Below, piece by piece: positions 1 to 5,280 of a stretch of 6,470 nt of DNA. Each line of letters begins with the position of its first letter. The first letter of the stretch is position 1. The position numbers and the translations under genes were made by a program. Origin of the DNA: Solimonas sp966252075 (GTDB lineage Bacteria; Pseudomonadota; Gammaproteobacteria; Nevskiales; Nevskiaceae). The DNA lies in assembly GCA_966252075.1 (NCBI GenBank), contig CBINNP010000212.1, positions 1-6,470 of the forward strand. The letters are read 5' to 3'. A model generated the notes under the pieces. That model was not told where the DNA came from and did not search any database. It saw nothing but the letters and a program-made list of their open reading frames with translations.

Positions 1-829
1 TCAGGGTGTCACCGACCGGCGCGCCGAAGATGTCCTTGATGCCGGCAACGATGAAGCCGACCTCGCCGCATTCGAGCCGATCCTTGAACACGCGCTTCGG
101 CGAGTTCACGCCCATCATCGTGATCTCGTAATCCTTGCCGGTCGACATCACGCGGATCTTCTGGCCCTTCTTCACCGAGCCGTTGTAGATGCGCACCAGC
201 GAGACGACACCGAGGTAGTTGTCGAACCAGGAGTCGACGATCGAGGCCTGCAGCTTGCCGTCGGGATTGCCGTTGGGCGGCGGCAGCGTTGCGACGACCG
301 CTTCCAGCACCTCCGGCACGCCCAGGCCGGTCTTGGCCGAGATGCGCAGCGCGCCTTCGGCCGGAATGCCGATGACCTGCTCGATCTCGTCGCAGACGCG
401 TTCCGGCTCGGCGTTCTGCAGATCGATCTTGTTCAAAACCGGCAGCACTTCGAGATTCTGTTCGAGCGCGGTGTAGCAGTTGGCCACCGACTGCGCCTCG
501 ACGCCCTGCGAGGCGTCGACCACCAGCAGTGCGCCTTCGCAGGCGGCTAGCGAGCGGCTGACTTCATAGGAGAAGTCGACGTGTCCCGGGGTATCGATCA
601 GGTTGAACTGGTAGAGCTCGCCATTCCTGGCGCGATAGTGCAACTGCACCGCCTGCGCCTTGATGGTGATGCCGCGTTCGCGCTCGATCGGATTGTTGTC
701 GAGCACCTGCGCCTGCATCTCGCGCTGCTCCAGGCCGCCGGTCAGCTGGATGAAGCGGTCAGCCAGCGTCGACTTGCCGTGGTCGATATGGGCAATGATG
801 CAGAAATTACGGATGTGATCCTGATTCAT
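1..829 (-). CDS. lepA: Elongation factor 4 (LepA), 5' part only; runs off the left edge
   Basis: LepA/EF4 is a ribosome-bound translational GTPase related to EF-G; family work assigns it back-translocation or a role in ribosome assembly and initiation. I translated the minus strand from the ATG at 829: 276 codons are open to the edge, a little under half of the usual ~600 residues. All GTPase motifs are present: P-loop AHIDHGKST (residues 13-21), switch I ERGIT (51-55), DTPGH with the catalytic His (79-83), NKID (133-136) and SAK (164-166). The second domain begins near residue 195 with the LepA-typical segment VDSWFDNYLGVVSL. The start is fixed by the conserved IRNFCIIAHIDHGKST beginning; no strong Shine-Dalgarno sequence precedes it. 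It lies 89 nt after the glutaredoxin-like gene, in the same direction, so it may be read through from the rpoE operon or use its own promoter. The signal peptidase gene lepB usually follows but is outside the window. Confidence 0.97.
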   Translation of the reverse strand, partial: MNQDHIRNFCIIAHIDHGKSTLADRFIQLTGGLEQREMQAQVLDNNPIERERGITIKAQAVQLHYRARNGELYQFNLIDTPGHVDFSYEVSRSLAACEGALLVVDASQGVEAQSVANCYTALEQNLEVLPVLNKIDLQNAEPERVCDEIEQVIGIPAEGALRISAKTGLGVPEVLEAVVATLPPPNGNPDGKLQASIVDSWFDNYLGVVSLVRIYNGSVKKGQKIRVMSTGKDYEITMMGVNSPKRVFKDRLECGEVGFIVAGIKDIFGAPVGDTL

Positions 830-878
830 GGACGTCGCTGGCGGCCAAGCCGTTCAACGGCCGCAAAAAAGGCCGCGC

Positions 879-884
879 AGTATA
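879..884 (-). promoter_or_regulatory. Candidate -10 element (TATACT) upstream of lepA
   Basis: Reading the minus strand, TATACT differs from the sigma-70 -10 consensus at one base and lies about 50 nt before the lepA start. It is followed by a GC block and a run of six T (TGCGCGGCCTTTTTT). A matching layout, TACAATGCGCCTCTTTT, occurs before rpoE. The -35 is poor: the 17-nt spacing gives CAGAAC. This is the only promoter-like element in the 89-nt gap. It would let lepA be expressed independently of the stress operon. The call rests on sequence likeness alone. Confidence 0.35.
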
Positions 885-918
885 GCCTTTGCGCCAGATC
901 GGTTCTGTGCTGCGGCGT

Positions 919-1179
919 TCAGCCGGCGCCACGGGCTCGGTCGAAGGCGGCGGCGTCGAACAAACCCTCGGCCAGCACCTCGCCGCGCTCGTCCAGCAGC
1001 ACCGGGATGCGGATACCAAAACGCAGCTTCCACTCGCCGCGGCTGTCGACATCGGCGTGGTCGAGCAGCAGCGGCGTGGCGCCCAGATGCTCGCGCAGCG
1101 CCGCCTCGAAGTCCTCGCAAAGATGGCAGTCGGGCCGCGACAGCAACAGCCAGCGCGGCGGCGTGGCGGCGGACACCAT
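919..1179 (-). CDS. Small glutaredoxin-like (DUF836 family) thioredoxin-fold protein
   Basis: An 86-residue protein that looks like a single thioredoxin-fold domain of the glutaredoxin-like DUF836 family; the cellular substrate of these proteins is unknown. It opens with a beta strand (RWLLLSRP) followed by the redox motif C18-H-L-C21 in the context RPDCHLCEDF. The ADVDSRGEW region (residues 42-50) and IRIPVLLDERGEVLAEG (56-72) follow, with Pro59 in the place of the cis-proline that faces the CxxC site. No signal peptide is visible, so it is probably cytoplasmic. The ATG at 1179 overlaps the mucD stop by one base (TGATG), and a GGAG lies 13 nt upstream inside mucD, so translation is probably coupled to mucD. 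The same frame stays open far upstream through mucD, but the family's N-terminus and the overlap fix this start. A role in thiol repair during envelope stress is only inference from its position. Confidence 0.85.
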   Translation of the reverse strand: MVSAATPPRWLLLSRPDCHLCEDFEAALREHLGATPLLLDHADVDSRGEWKLRFGIRIPVLLDERGEVLAEGLFDAAAFDRARGAG

Positions 1180-2666
1180 CAGCTCGGCGGCGCTCCGCGC
1201 GGCACGTCCAGCGTCAGGAACAGCGGCGAGCCGCGCCGCTGCACCAGCACCTGCACGGTGGCGCCCGGCGTCAGCCGGCCGACGACGGTGGCCAGCCGGT
1301 CCGGGGCGTCGATCTCCTGCCCGGAGATCTGCAGCAGCACGTCGCCGGCACGAACGCCGGCGCGCGAGGCCGCACCGTCGACGGCGATCACCAGCACGCC
1401 GCCGCTGACGACCTGCGCCTTGCGGCGCTCGTCCGCTGCAAGCGGCCGCACCACCAGGCCCAGCGGCCCGATCGGCGGCGGCGGCGCCTCGAGATCGGGC
1501 GCCGGTGCCGCCTGGGCATCGGCCTTTTCCAGTTCCGGCGTCAGCGTGCCGACGTCGACCTTGACGGTCAGCGCCTTGCCGTCGCGCAGCAGCTTGAGCG
1601 TGGCGATCTCGCCCGGATCGGTGATGCCGACCATCGGCGGCAGCGAAGAAGAGCTGGCCAGCTCCTGGCCGTTGTAGCTGAGAATGATGTCGCCTTCCTT
1701 GAGTCCGGCCTTGGCGGCCGGGCTGTCCGGCATGACGCGCGCCACCAGCGCGCCTTCCGGCTTGTCCATGCGCGCCTGCTGCGCCATGTCGCGGTCGATC
1801 TCCTGCACCACTACGCCCAGCCAGCCGCGCGTGACGCGGCCCTGCTCCTTGAGCTGGCGGGCGACCTTGGCGGCGACGTCGATGGGGATCGAGAACGACA
1901 GGCCCTGGTAGCCGCCGGACTGCGAGTAGATCTGCGAGTTCATGCCGATCACCTCGCCCGCCATGTTGAACAGCGGGCCGCCGGAATTGCCGGGGTTGAT
2001 CGCCACGTCGGTCTGGATGAACGGTACGTACTGCTCGGTGATCAGCGCACGGCCCTTGGCGGAGATGATGCCGGCGGTGACCGAATAGTCGAAACCGAAC
2101 GGCGAGCCGATCGCCAGCGCCCACTGGCCCGGGCGCAGCTTGCCGGCGTCGCCGACCTTGACCACCGGCAGGTCGCGCGCATCGATCTTCAGCAATGCCA
2201 CATCGCTGGCCTCGTCGCTGCCCACGACCTGGGCGGTGAACTGGCGTCGATCCAGCAGACGCACGATCACTTCCTTGGCGTCGCGGACGACATGGAAGTT
2301 GGTGAGGATGTAGCCGTCCTGCCAGAGCACGAAGCCCGAGCCCAGGGACTGCGGTCCCGGCGGCAGCACCTCGCTGTCGTCGCGGCTGTCCGGATCCTCC
2401 TCGGGATGCTCTTCGAGGAAGCGCCTGAACCACTCGGGCGCGTTGCGCAGTGCTTCGGCATCGCTGTCGGCGCGCGCCTGCTGTTGCTCGGGCGGCGTCT
2501 CTGCCGGCACCGTGCTGATGTTGACCACCGACGGCGACACGCGGTCGACCAGATCGGCGAAATCAGGATAGGCACCGCTGCCAGCCGCGCCATCGCGTTT
2601 GCAAGCGCTGCAGGCCAGAACCAGACAGGCCGCCAGGAACAGCCGCGTGGGGGCGGCAGGCTTCAT
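1179..2666 (-). CDS. mucD: MucD/DegP-type serine protease (Do family), probable lipoprotein
   Basis: A 495-residue HtrA-family periplasmic protease/chaperone that degrades misfolded envelope proteins; in Pseudomonas, MucD damps AlgU (sigma-E) activation. The chymotrypsin-like domain (about residues 35-270) carries the triad His125 (LTNFHVV), Asp155 (SDVALLK) and Ser228 (NPGNSGGP). PDZ1 starts near GWLGVV (281) and runs to about 375. A Pro/Ala-rich linker (about 386-402) leads to a more divergent PDZ2 (about 403-490). An acidic stretch lies at 85-99, where DegP proteins have the LA loop. The start at 2666 is preferred over the longer frame opening at 2741, because it has GGAG 6 nt upstream and begins directly with a signal sequence (MKPAAPTRLFLAACLVLAC). 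This signal fits a lipobox, VLA-Cys19, with Ser at +2, so outer-membrane anchoring is likely by the E. coli sorting rule. The usual TNNHVV is TNFHVV here. Its stop overlaps the start of the next gene by one base. Confidence 0.95.
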   Translation of the reverse strand: MKPAAPTRLFLAACLVLACSACKRDGAAGSGAYPDFADLVDRVSPSVVNISTVPAETPPEQQQARADSDAEALRNAPEWFRRFLEEHPEEDPDSRDDSEVLPPGPQSLGSGFVLWQDGYILTNFHVVRDAKEVIVRLLDRRQFTAQVVGSDEASDVALLKIDARDLPVVKVGDAGKLRPGQWALAIGSPFGFDYSVTAGIISAKGRALITEQYVPFIQTDVAINPGNSGGPLFNMAGEVIGMNSQIYSQSGGYQGLSFSIPIDVAAKVARQLKEQGRVTRGWLGVVVQEIDRDMAQQARMDKPEGALVARVMPDSPAAKAGLKEGDIILSYNGQELASSSSLPPMVGITDPGEIATLKLLRDGKALTVKVDVGTLTPELEKADAQAAPAPDLEAPPPPIGPLGLVVRPLAADERRKAQVVSGGVLVIAVDGAASRAGVRAGDVLLQISGQEIDAPDRLATVVGRLTPGATVQVLVQRRGSPLFLTLDVPRGAPPS

Positions 2667-2672
2667 CGAGTA

Positions 2673-2676
2673 CTCC
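2673..2676 (-). promoter_or_regulatory. Ribosome-binding site that decides the mucD start
   Basis: GGAG on the minus strand, 6 nt before the ATG at 2666. It supports this start over an in-frame upstream codon at 2741, which would add 25 residues unlike a signal peptide ahead of the hydrophobic segment. Confidence 0.7.
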
Positions 2677-2698
2677 GGGACGCGCGAGGGAAGTTCGC

Positions 2699-2729
2699 GC
2701 GGAATACCGCGGATTTCAATGGATTCCGC
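2699..2729. repeat. Inverted repeat in the rseB-mucD gap
   Basis: Two 7-nt arms, GCGGAAT (2699-2705) and ATTCCGC (2723-2729), are perfect reverse complements separated by 17 nt. The spacer contains CCGCGGATTTC, whose CCGCGG can pair in an alternative way with the arms. The repeat lies 33-63 nt upstream of the mucD ATG. It could be an mRNA stem-loop in the mucD leader or a protein-binding site; no known operator was recognised. Confidence 0.4.
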
Positions 2730-2756
2730 TTGGAAATTCAAACGCGGCGCAGATCT

Positions 2757-2771
2757 GGCGCGCGGCGCGCC
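2757..2771. repeat. GC-only palindrome just after the rseB stop
   Basis: GGCGCGC and GCGCGCC are perfect 7-nt inverted arms around one base, which as RNA would give about a 6-bp stem with a 3-nt loop. It starts 9 nt past the rseB stop codon. No T-run follows, so it is not a standard intrinsic terminator. It might act as a 3' stabilising or processing hairpin between rseB and mucD. In such GC-rich DNA it may also be chance. Confidence 0.35.
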
Positions 2772-2780
2772 CCAACGGAC

Positions 2781-3812
2781 TCAACGATTGGGCGCGGTAG
2801 CAGCACCGGCTCCCGCGCCCGCTTCGGCCGGTGCCGGCACCGCAGCCGCCTGCGGCTGCACGCCCTCGCCGATCAGCCGCACGGTCTCCGACGGCGCCTC
2901 GCCGACCACGGTGATGTGCAGCGTGCCGACGGTGCGTCCGTAGGCATGCAGGGTGCCGATCTGCGAAACGCCCTGGAAGGCCTGCGCCGGTACCTTGCGG
3001 CGCGCCGAGAACACCGAGATCGCCGACAGGCCGTCGGACAGCAGCAGGTGCTCGACCACGCCCTGGCCATCGGCGGTCGGGCGCAGATCGCGCATCGTCA
3101 CGTGATAGCCGGGCGGCAGATTGGCGAACTGGGTGTCGCCGGCGGCCTTGGCATCGAACGGCTGCGGATCCTGGACGACGCGGGTGACGCGACGGAATTT
3201 TTCGGGATCCAGTTCGGTCTGCAGATCCTTGTCCGGAATCGACGCCGGGAACTGGATCTCGGTGAACATCAGCTGCTCCATCACCGCCGCCTGCTTGCCG
3301 AGCAGGTTGACCTTGACCGGCACCGCCGTCTTGGCGTCGGCCCAGATCTCGTAGCCATAGCGGAACTGATCACGCGGCGCGATGGTGATGCCGCGGCACT
3401 TGCGGCCGGCGATGCGCGCCTCGCCGATGTCCTGGAATTCGTAATAGCGGGAGATCTGCGCGACGCGCTCGGCGTTGAGGCCGGGGAACAGGCCCTTGGG
3501 CGTCGGCAGTTCCAGCGTGACCTTGCGATCCTTGGGCAGCAGGCAGATCACCTGGTTGCCCTGCTTGAGGATCTCGCGCGGATCGCCGGTCAGCGTCTGC
3601 ACGCGCTCGACCTCGCGGCCACCGGCGTAGCGGTGGACGACGCGCATGGTCTCCAGGCGATCGCGCGTCTGGTAAACGATGACGCCCTGGTAGTTGGTGG
3701 TGCGCGCCGCTTCGCTCATCCGCGCCAGCCAGTCGGCGGCGCTCGGCTCGGCCGCATCGGCCATCAGGCTCCACGCGGTCGCGGCGAGCCCTAGTGCGAA
3801 GCGGGGCTTCAC
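2781..3812 (-). CDS. rseB: Sigma-E regulator RseB/MucB, periplasmic
   Basis: A 343-residue periplasmic protein that binds the periplasmic domain of RseA and shields it from the site-1 protease; family members sense mislocalised lipoproteins or LPS and then let go. Residues 1-20 form a signal peptide ending ADA, followed by AEPSAADWL. The N-terminal lipoprotein-carrier-like domain (about 24-200) contains YQGVIVYQ (41-48), HRYAGGREVERV (60-71), the GDPREI turn (76-81) and GLFPGL (107-112). The C-terminal domain (about 218-315) contains LPPGYHVTMRDLRP (232-245) and GTLHAYGRTVGTLHITVVGE (286-305). Cys90 and Cys139 are the only cysteines. The tail after 320 is Ala/Pro/Gly-rich and probably disordered. 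The start is GTG, overlapping the rseA stop (GTGA), which indicates translational coupling; no other plausible start precedes the signal peptide. rseC does not follow; mucD does, after 114 nt. Confidence 0.95.
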   Translation of the reverse strand: MKPRFALGLAATAWSLMADAAEPSAADWLARMSEAARTTNYQGVIVYQTRDRLETMRVVHRYAGGREVERVQTLTGDPREILKQGNQVICLLPKDRKVTLELPTPKGLFPGLNAERVAQISRYYEFQDIGEARIAGRKCRGITIAPRDQFRYGYEIWADAKTAVPVKVNLLGKQAAVMEQLMFTEIQFPASIPDKDLQTELDPEKFRRVTRVVQDPQPFDAKAAGDTQFANLPPGYHVTMRDLRPTADGQGVVEHLLLSDGLSAISVFSARRKVPAQAFQGVSQIGTLHAYGRTVGTLHITVVGEAPSETVRLIGEGVQPQAAAVPAPAEAGAGAGAATAPNR

Positions 3813-4408
3813 TGCTGACTACCGCCGTCGTACGTCGTCAGGCTGGCCGGCTGGGCAAAGGCCGCATCGCCGGTACGCGCGGCGAAGCGGGCATACGAGA
3901 GCGCCCCGCCGACGCCGCGGTCGGCCAAGGTGTTGCTGTGTTCGAGCAGATAGTTGCGCAGGTCGTCATCGACTGCGCCCGGGTTTTCCATCGCCACCGT
4001 CTGCAGCGCGCCGCCATCGACGATCTGCGCCTCGCCGGACGTGCCGGTGTCGCCGACCTTGCCGAAGTTGAAGCCCAGCGTCACCGCCACCGCAGCAACC
4101 GACGCCGCCAGCGCCAGTCCGGCCAGCCGCCGCCATGGCAGCACGCGCTTGTTGCGCACGGGCAGCGGCACCACCGTGTGCGACCGCTGCGGCGCGGGCT
4201 CGGCGGCAATGCCGGCCATCACCGCGGCACAGAAGTCGTCGGATCCGAGCGGCTTGAGGCGCACACCGGCGCGGGCGTCCTGCGCCGAACAAAGTCGGCT
4301 CCATTGCGATTTCAGCTGCGGCGAGGTCTCCAGCGCATCCAGCAGCGCGTCGAGTTCCTCGGGCGAACATTCGCCATCGAGCAAGGCGGACAGAGTTTCT
4401 TGGGACAT
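3809..4408 (-). CDS. rseA: Anti-sigma-E factor RseA/MucA, inner membrane
   Basis: A 199-residue single-pass inner-membrane protein that sequesters RpoE until regulated proteolysis destroys it. The cytoplasmic anti-sigma domain begins with the family signature MSQETLSALLDGE and runs to about residue 80. One membrane segment (about 95-113, LAGLALAASVAAVAVTLGF) follows a basic stretch (RNKRVLPWRR). The periplasmic domain ends in a block like the Pseudomonas MucA C-terminus: DDLRNYLLEHSNTLADRG (148-165) and ALSYARFA (169-176). This is the region that family studies connect with RseB binding. Three cysteines (14, 40, 60) lie in the cytoplasmic domain; no zinc-type HxxxCxxC motif is present. The ATG at 4408 is chosen because it gives the conserved N-terminus; the 13 upstream codons begin with TTG and do not fit the family. 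The Shine-Dalgarno is weak. The gene overlaps rseB by 4 nt and follows rpoE after 101 nt. Confidence 0.94.
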   Translation of the reverse strand: MSQETLSALLDGECSPEELDALLDALETSPQLKSQWSRLCSAQDARAGVRLKPLGSDDFCAAVMAGIAAEPAPQRSHTVVPLPVRNKRVLPWRRLAGLALAASVAAVAVTLGFNFGKVGDTGTSGEAQIVDGGALQTVAMENPGAVDDDLRNYLLEHSNTLADRGVGGALSYARFAARTGDAAFAQPASLTTYDGGSQQ

Positions 4409-4437
4409 GCGATGCACCGGAAAATCTGAATATATCC

Positions 4438-4464
4438 TTAACCACAAAACTGCAGAAAAGTTCC
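4438..4464 (-). promoter_or_regulatory. Sigma-E-like promoter candidate before rseA
   Basis: The minus strand carries GGAACTT (4464-4458), a perfect match to the sigma-E/AlgU -35 consensus, preceded by another G. After 15 nt comes GTTAA (4442-4438), which lacks the conserved C of the TC..A -10 element. If active, the transcript would begin about 25 nt before the rseA start and give extra rseA-rseB when sigma-E is free, a negative feedback. The poor -10 keeps confidence low. Confidence 0.3.
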
Positions 4465-4473
4465 CGCAACTAC

Positions 4474-4499
4474 AGGCGAGGACCTACCGTTCATCGCCT
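4474..4499. repeat. Hairpin-forming repeat in the rpoE-rseA gap
   Basis: AGGCGA (4474-4479) and TCGCCT (4494-4499) are reverse complements with a 14-nt loop. The repeat starts soon after the rpoE stop. No T-run follows directly, although TTTTC and TTTTG occur further on, so it is at best a weak attenuator or an mRNA processing site between the sigma factor and its inhibitor. Confidence 0.3.
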
Positions 4500-4509
4500 C
4501 GATCCACAC

Positions 4510-5082
4510 TCAGTCAAGCAAAGGCTTGAGCACGGCGTCGATCGCCTCGCGAGCGCGGAAGATCCGCGATCGCACCGTGCCGATCGGACAGTCCATCGCC
4601 TCGGCGATCTCCTCGTACGACAGGCCTTCGAGTTCGCGCAAGGTAATTGCCGTGCGCAGGTCCGGCGGCAACCTGGCGATCGTCTCCGCCACCTTGTCGC
4701 GAATCTCCTCCGTCAGCAGCGCCGCCTCGGGCGTGTTGGTATCGCTTAGATGCTCGGTATGGCCATACAGTTCCGCATCGGCGATATCGATGTCCTGATC
4801 GGCCGGGCGGCGGCCACGCGAAACGATGTAATTCTTCGCGGTGTTGATGCCGATGCGGTACAGCCATGTATAGAACGCCGACTGGCCGCGGAAACCCGCC
4901 ATCGCGCGATAGGCGCGGATGAAGGTCTCCTGCGCCACGTCCGGAGCATCGGCCTCACCGACCAGGCGGCTGACGAGCTGAACGATCTTGTGCTGGTACT
5001 TGCGCACGAGCAACTCGAAGGCGCGGGCATCACCTGCCTGCGCCCGCACTACGAGCTGTTCGTCGGTCGTGGTTTCGCTCAT
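4510..5082 (-). CDS. rpoE: RNA polymerase sigma factor RpoE/AlgU (sigma-E)
   Basis: A 190-residue extracytoplasmic-function sigma factor that directs RNA polymerase to envelope-stress promoters; E. coli RpoE has 191 residues. Region 2 (about 10-90) contains the family signatures YQHKIVQLVSRLV (29-41), DVAQETFIRAYRA (48-60), the -10-recognition segment FRGQSAFYTWLYRI (64-77) and NTAKNYIVSRGRRP (80-93). Region 4 (about 130-182) has LPPDLRTAITLRELEGLSYE (138-157), and its helix-turn-helix ends in MDCPIGTVRSRIFRARE (163-179), which recognises GAACTT-type -35 elements. The ATG at 5082 gives the conserved MSE...DEQLV start, with GGA 5 nt upstream; the frame stays open for 30 more codons that do not resemble the family. 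It is the first gene of the minus-strand operon and diverges from nadB across 198 nt. A perfect hairpin ends 10 nt before its start. Autoregulation is usual in the family, but only a weak sigma-E-type promoter is visible here. Confidence 0.97.
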   Translation of the reverse strand: MSETTTDEQLVVRAQAGDARAFELLVRKYQHKIVQLVSRLVGEADAPDVAQETFIRAYRAMAGFRGQSAFYTWLYRIGINTAKNYIVSRGRRPADQDIDIADAELYGHTEHLSDTNTPEAALLTEEIRDKVAETIARLPPDLRTAITLRELEGLSYEEIAEAMDCPIGTVRSRIFRAREAIDAVLKPLLD

Positions 5083-5092
5083 CTGCGTCCGG

Positions 5093-5114
5093 CGGTTTCG
5101 CCAGCGCGAAACCG
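5093..5114. repeat. Perfect 9-bp inverted repeat just upstream of rpoE
   Basis: CGGTTTCGC (5093-5101) and GCGAAACCG (5106-5114) are perfect reverse complements around the 4-nt loop CAGC (GCTG in the rpoE mRNA sense). The near arm ends 10 nt from the rpoE ATG and abuts the GGA used as Shine-Dalgarno. As RNA it would be a stable stem-loop next to the ribosome-binding site; as DNA it could be an operator. It also overlaps a weak sigma-E-type promoter. No T-run follows in either direction, so it is not a terminator. Confidence 0.6.
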
Positions 5115-5124
5115 GTAAACTTCC
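5097..5124 (-). promoter_or_regulatory. Weak sigma-E-type promoter candidate for rpoE autoregulation
   Basis: The minus strand has GGAAGTT (5124-5118), one mismatch from the sigma-E -35 GGAACTT, then 16 nt, then GCGAA (5101-5097), which keeps C and AA of a TCAAA-like -10. The start site would fall only about 10 nt before the rpoE ATG. The elements overlap the inverted repeat, so the match may reflect that structure instead. Confidence 0.22.
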
Positions 5125-5222
5125 GCCCGTCGCCGGGCCTCGGCGCCACGGCCTGCGCCGCGATGCGGGCAAGGCACTGTGATGGCGCCAAGCCGGCGGC
5201 GGCAGCGGCGTAAAAGAGGCGC

Positions 5223-5228
5223 ATTGTA
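5223..5228 (-). promoter_or_regulatory. Candidate housekeeping -10 element (TACAAT) upstream of rpoE
   Basis: TACAAT on the minus strand is one base from the sigma-70 -10 consensus and is followed by GCGCCTCTTTT, like the element before lepA. No good -35 is found at 16-18 nt. It would give a leader of about 130 nt on the rpoE mRNA containing the hairpin near the start codon. On the plus strand I see no convincing nadB promoter in the same gap, although one is expected. Confidence 0.35.
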
Positions 5229-5280
5229 CCCGCGCCCCCGGACAAACGCTCAGGTTTCGGCCCCTCGAACCTTAGGTCCT

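Noticed and set aside
861..876. GGCCGC-A6-GGCCGC near the lepA start as a terminator for the upstream operon
   Set aside because: The T-run on the minus strand lies in the loop between the arms instead of after a stem, so it does not have terminator geometry.
1180..2433. Upstream in-frame extension of the glutaredoxin-like gene through mucD
   Set aside because: The frame is open only because stops are rare at high GC. The extension is low-complexity Arg/Ala/Gly and overlaps the true mucD frame; the family N-terminus begins at 1179.
2691..2696. GAACTT on the minus strand before mucD, like a sigma-E -35
   Set aside because: No TC..A -10 lies at 15-17 nt, and the implied start would fall on or past the mucD ATG.
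2667..2741. Longer mucD start at 2741
   Set aside because: It would put 25 residues without signal character before the signal sequence, whereas the start at 2666 has a well-placed GGAG.
828..3794. A 988-codon open frame on the plus strand across the glutaredoxin-like gene, mucD and rseB
   Set aside because: It is antisense to well-recognised genes in GC-rich DNA, and its translation is Arg/Ala/Asp/His-rich with no family resemblance. It is the antisense shadow of the minus-strand codon pattern.
5083..5172. Longer rpoE start at 5172
   Set aside because: The added 30 residues are Arg/Pro-rich, match no sigma-E N-terminus and would cover the hairpin region.
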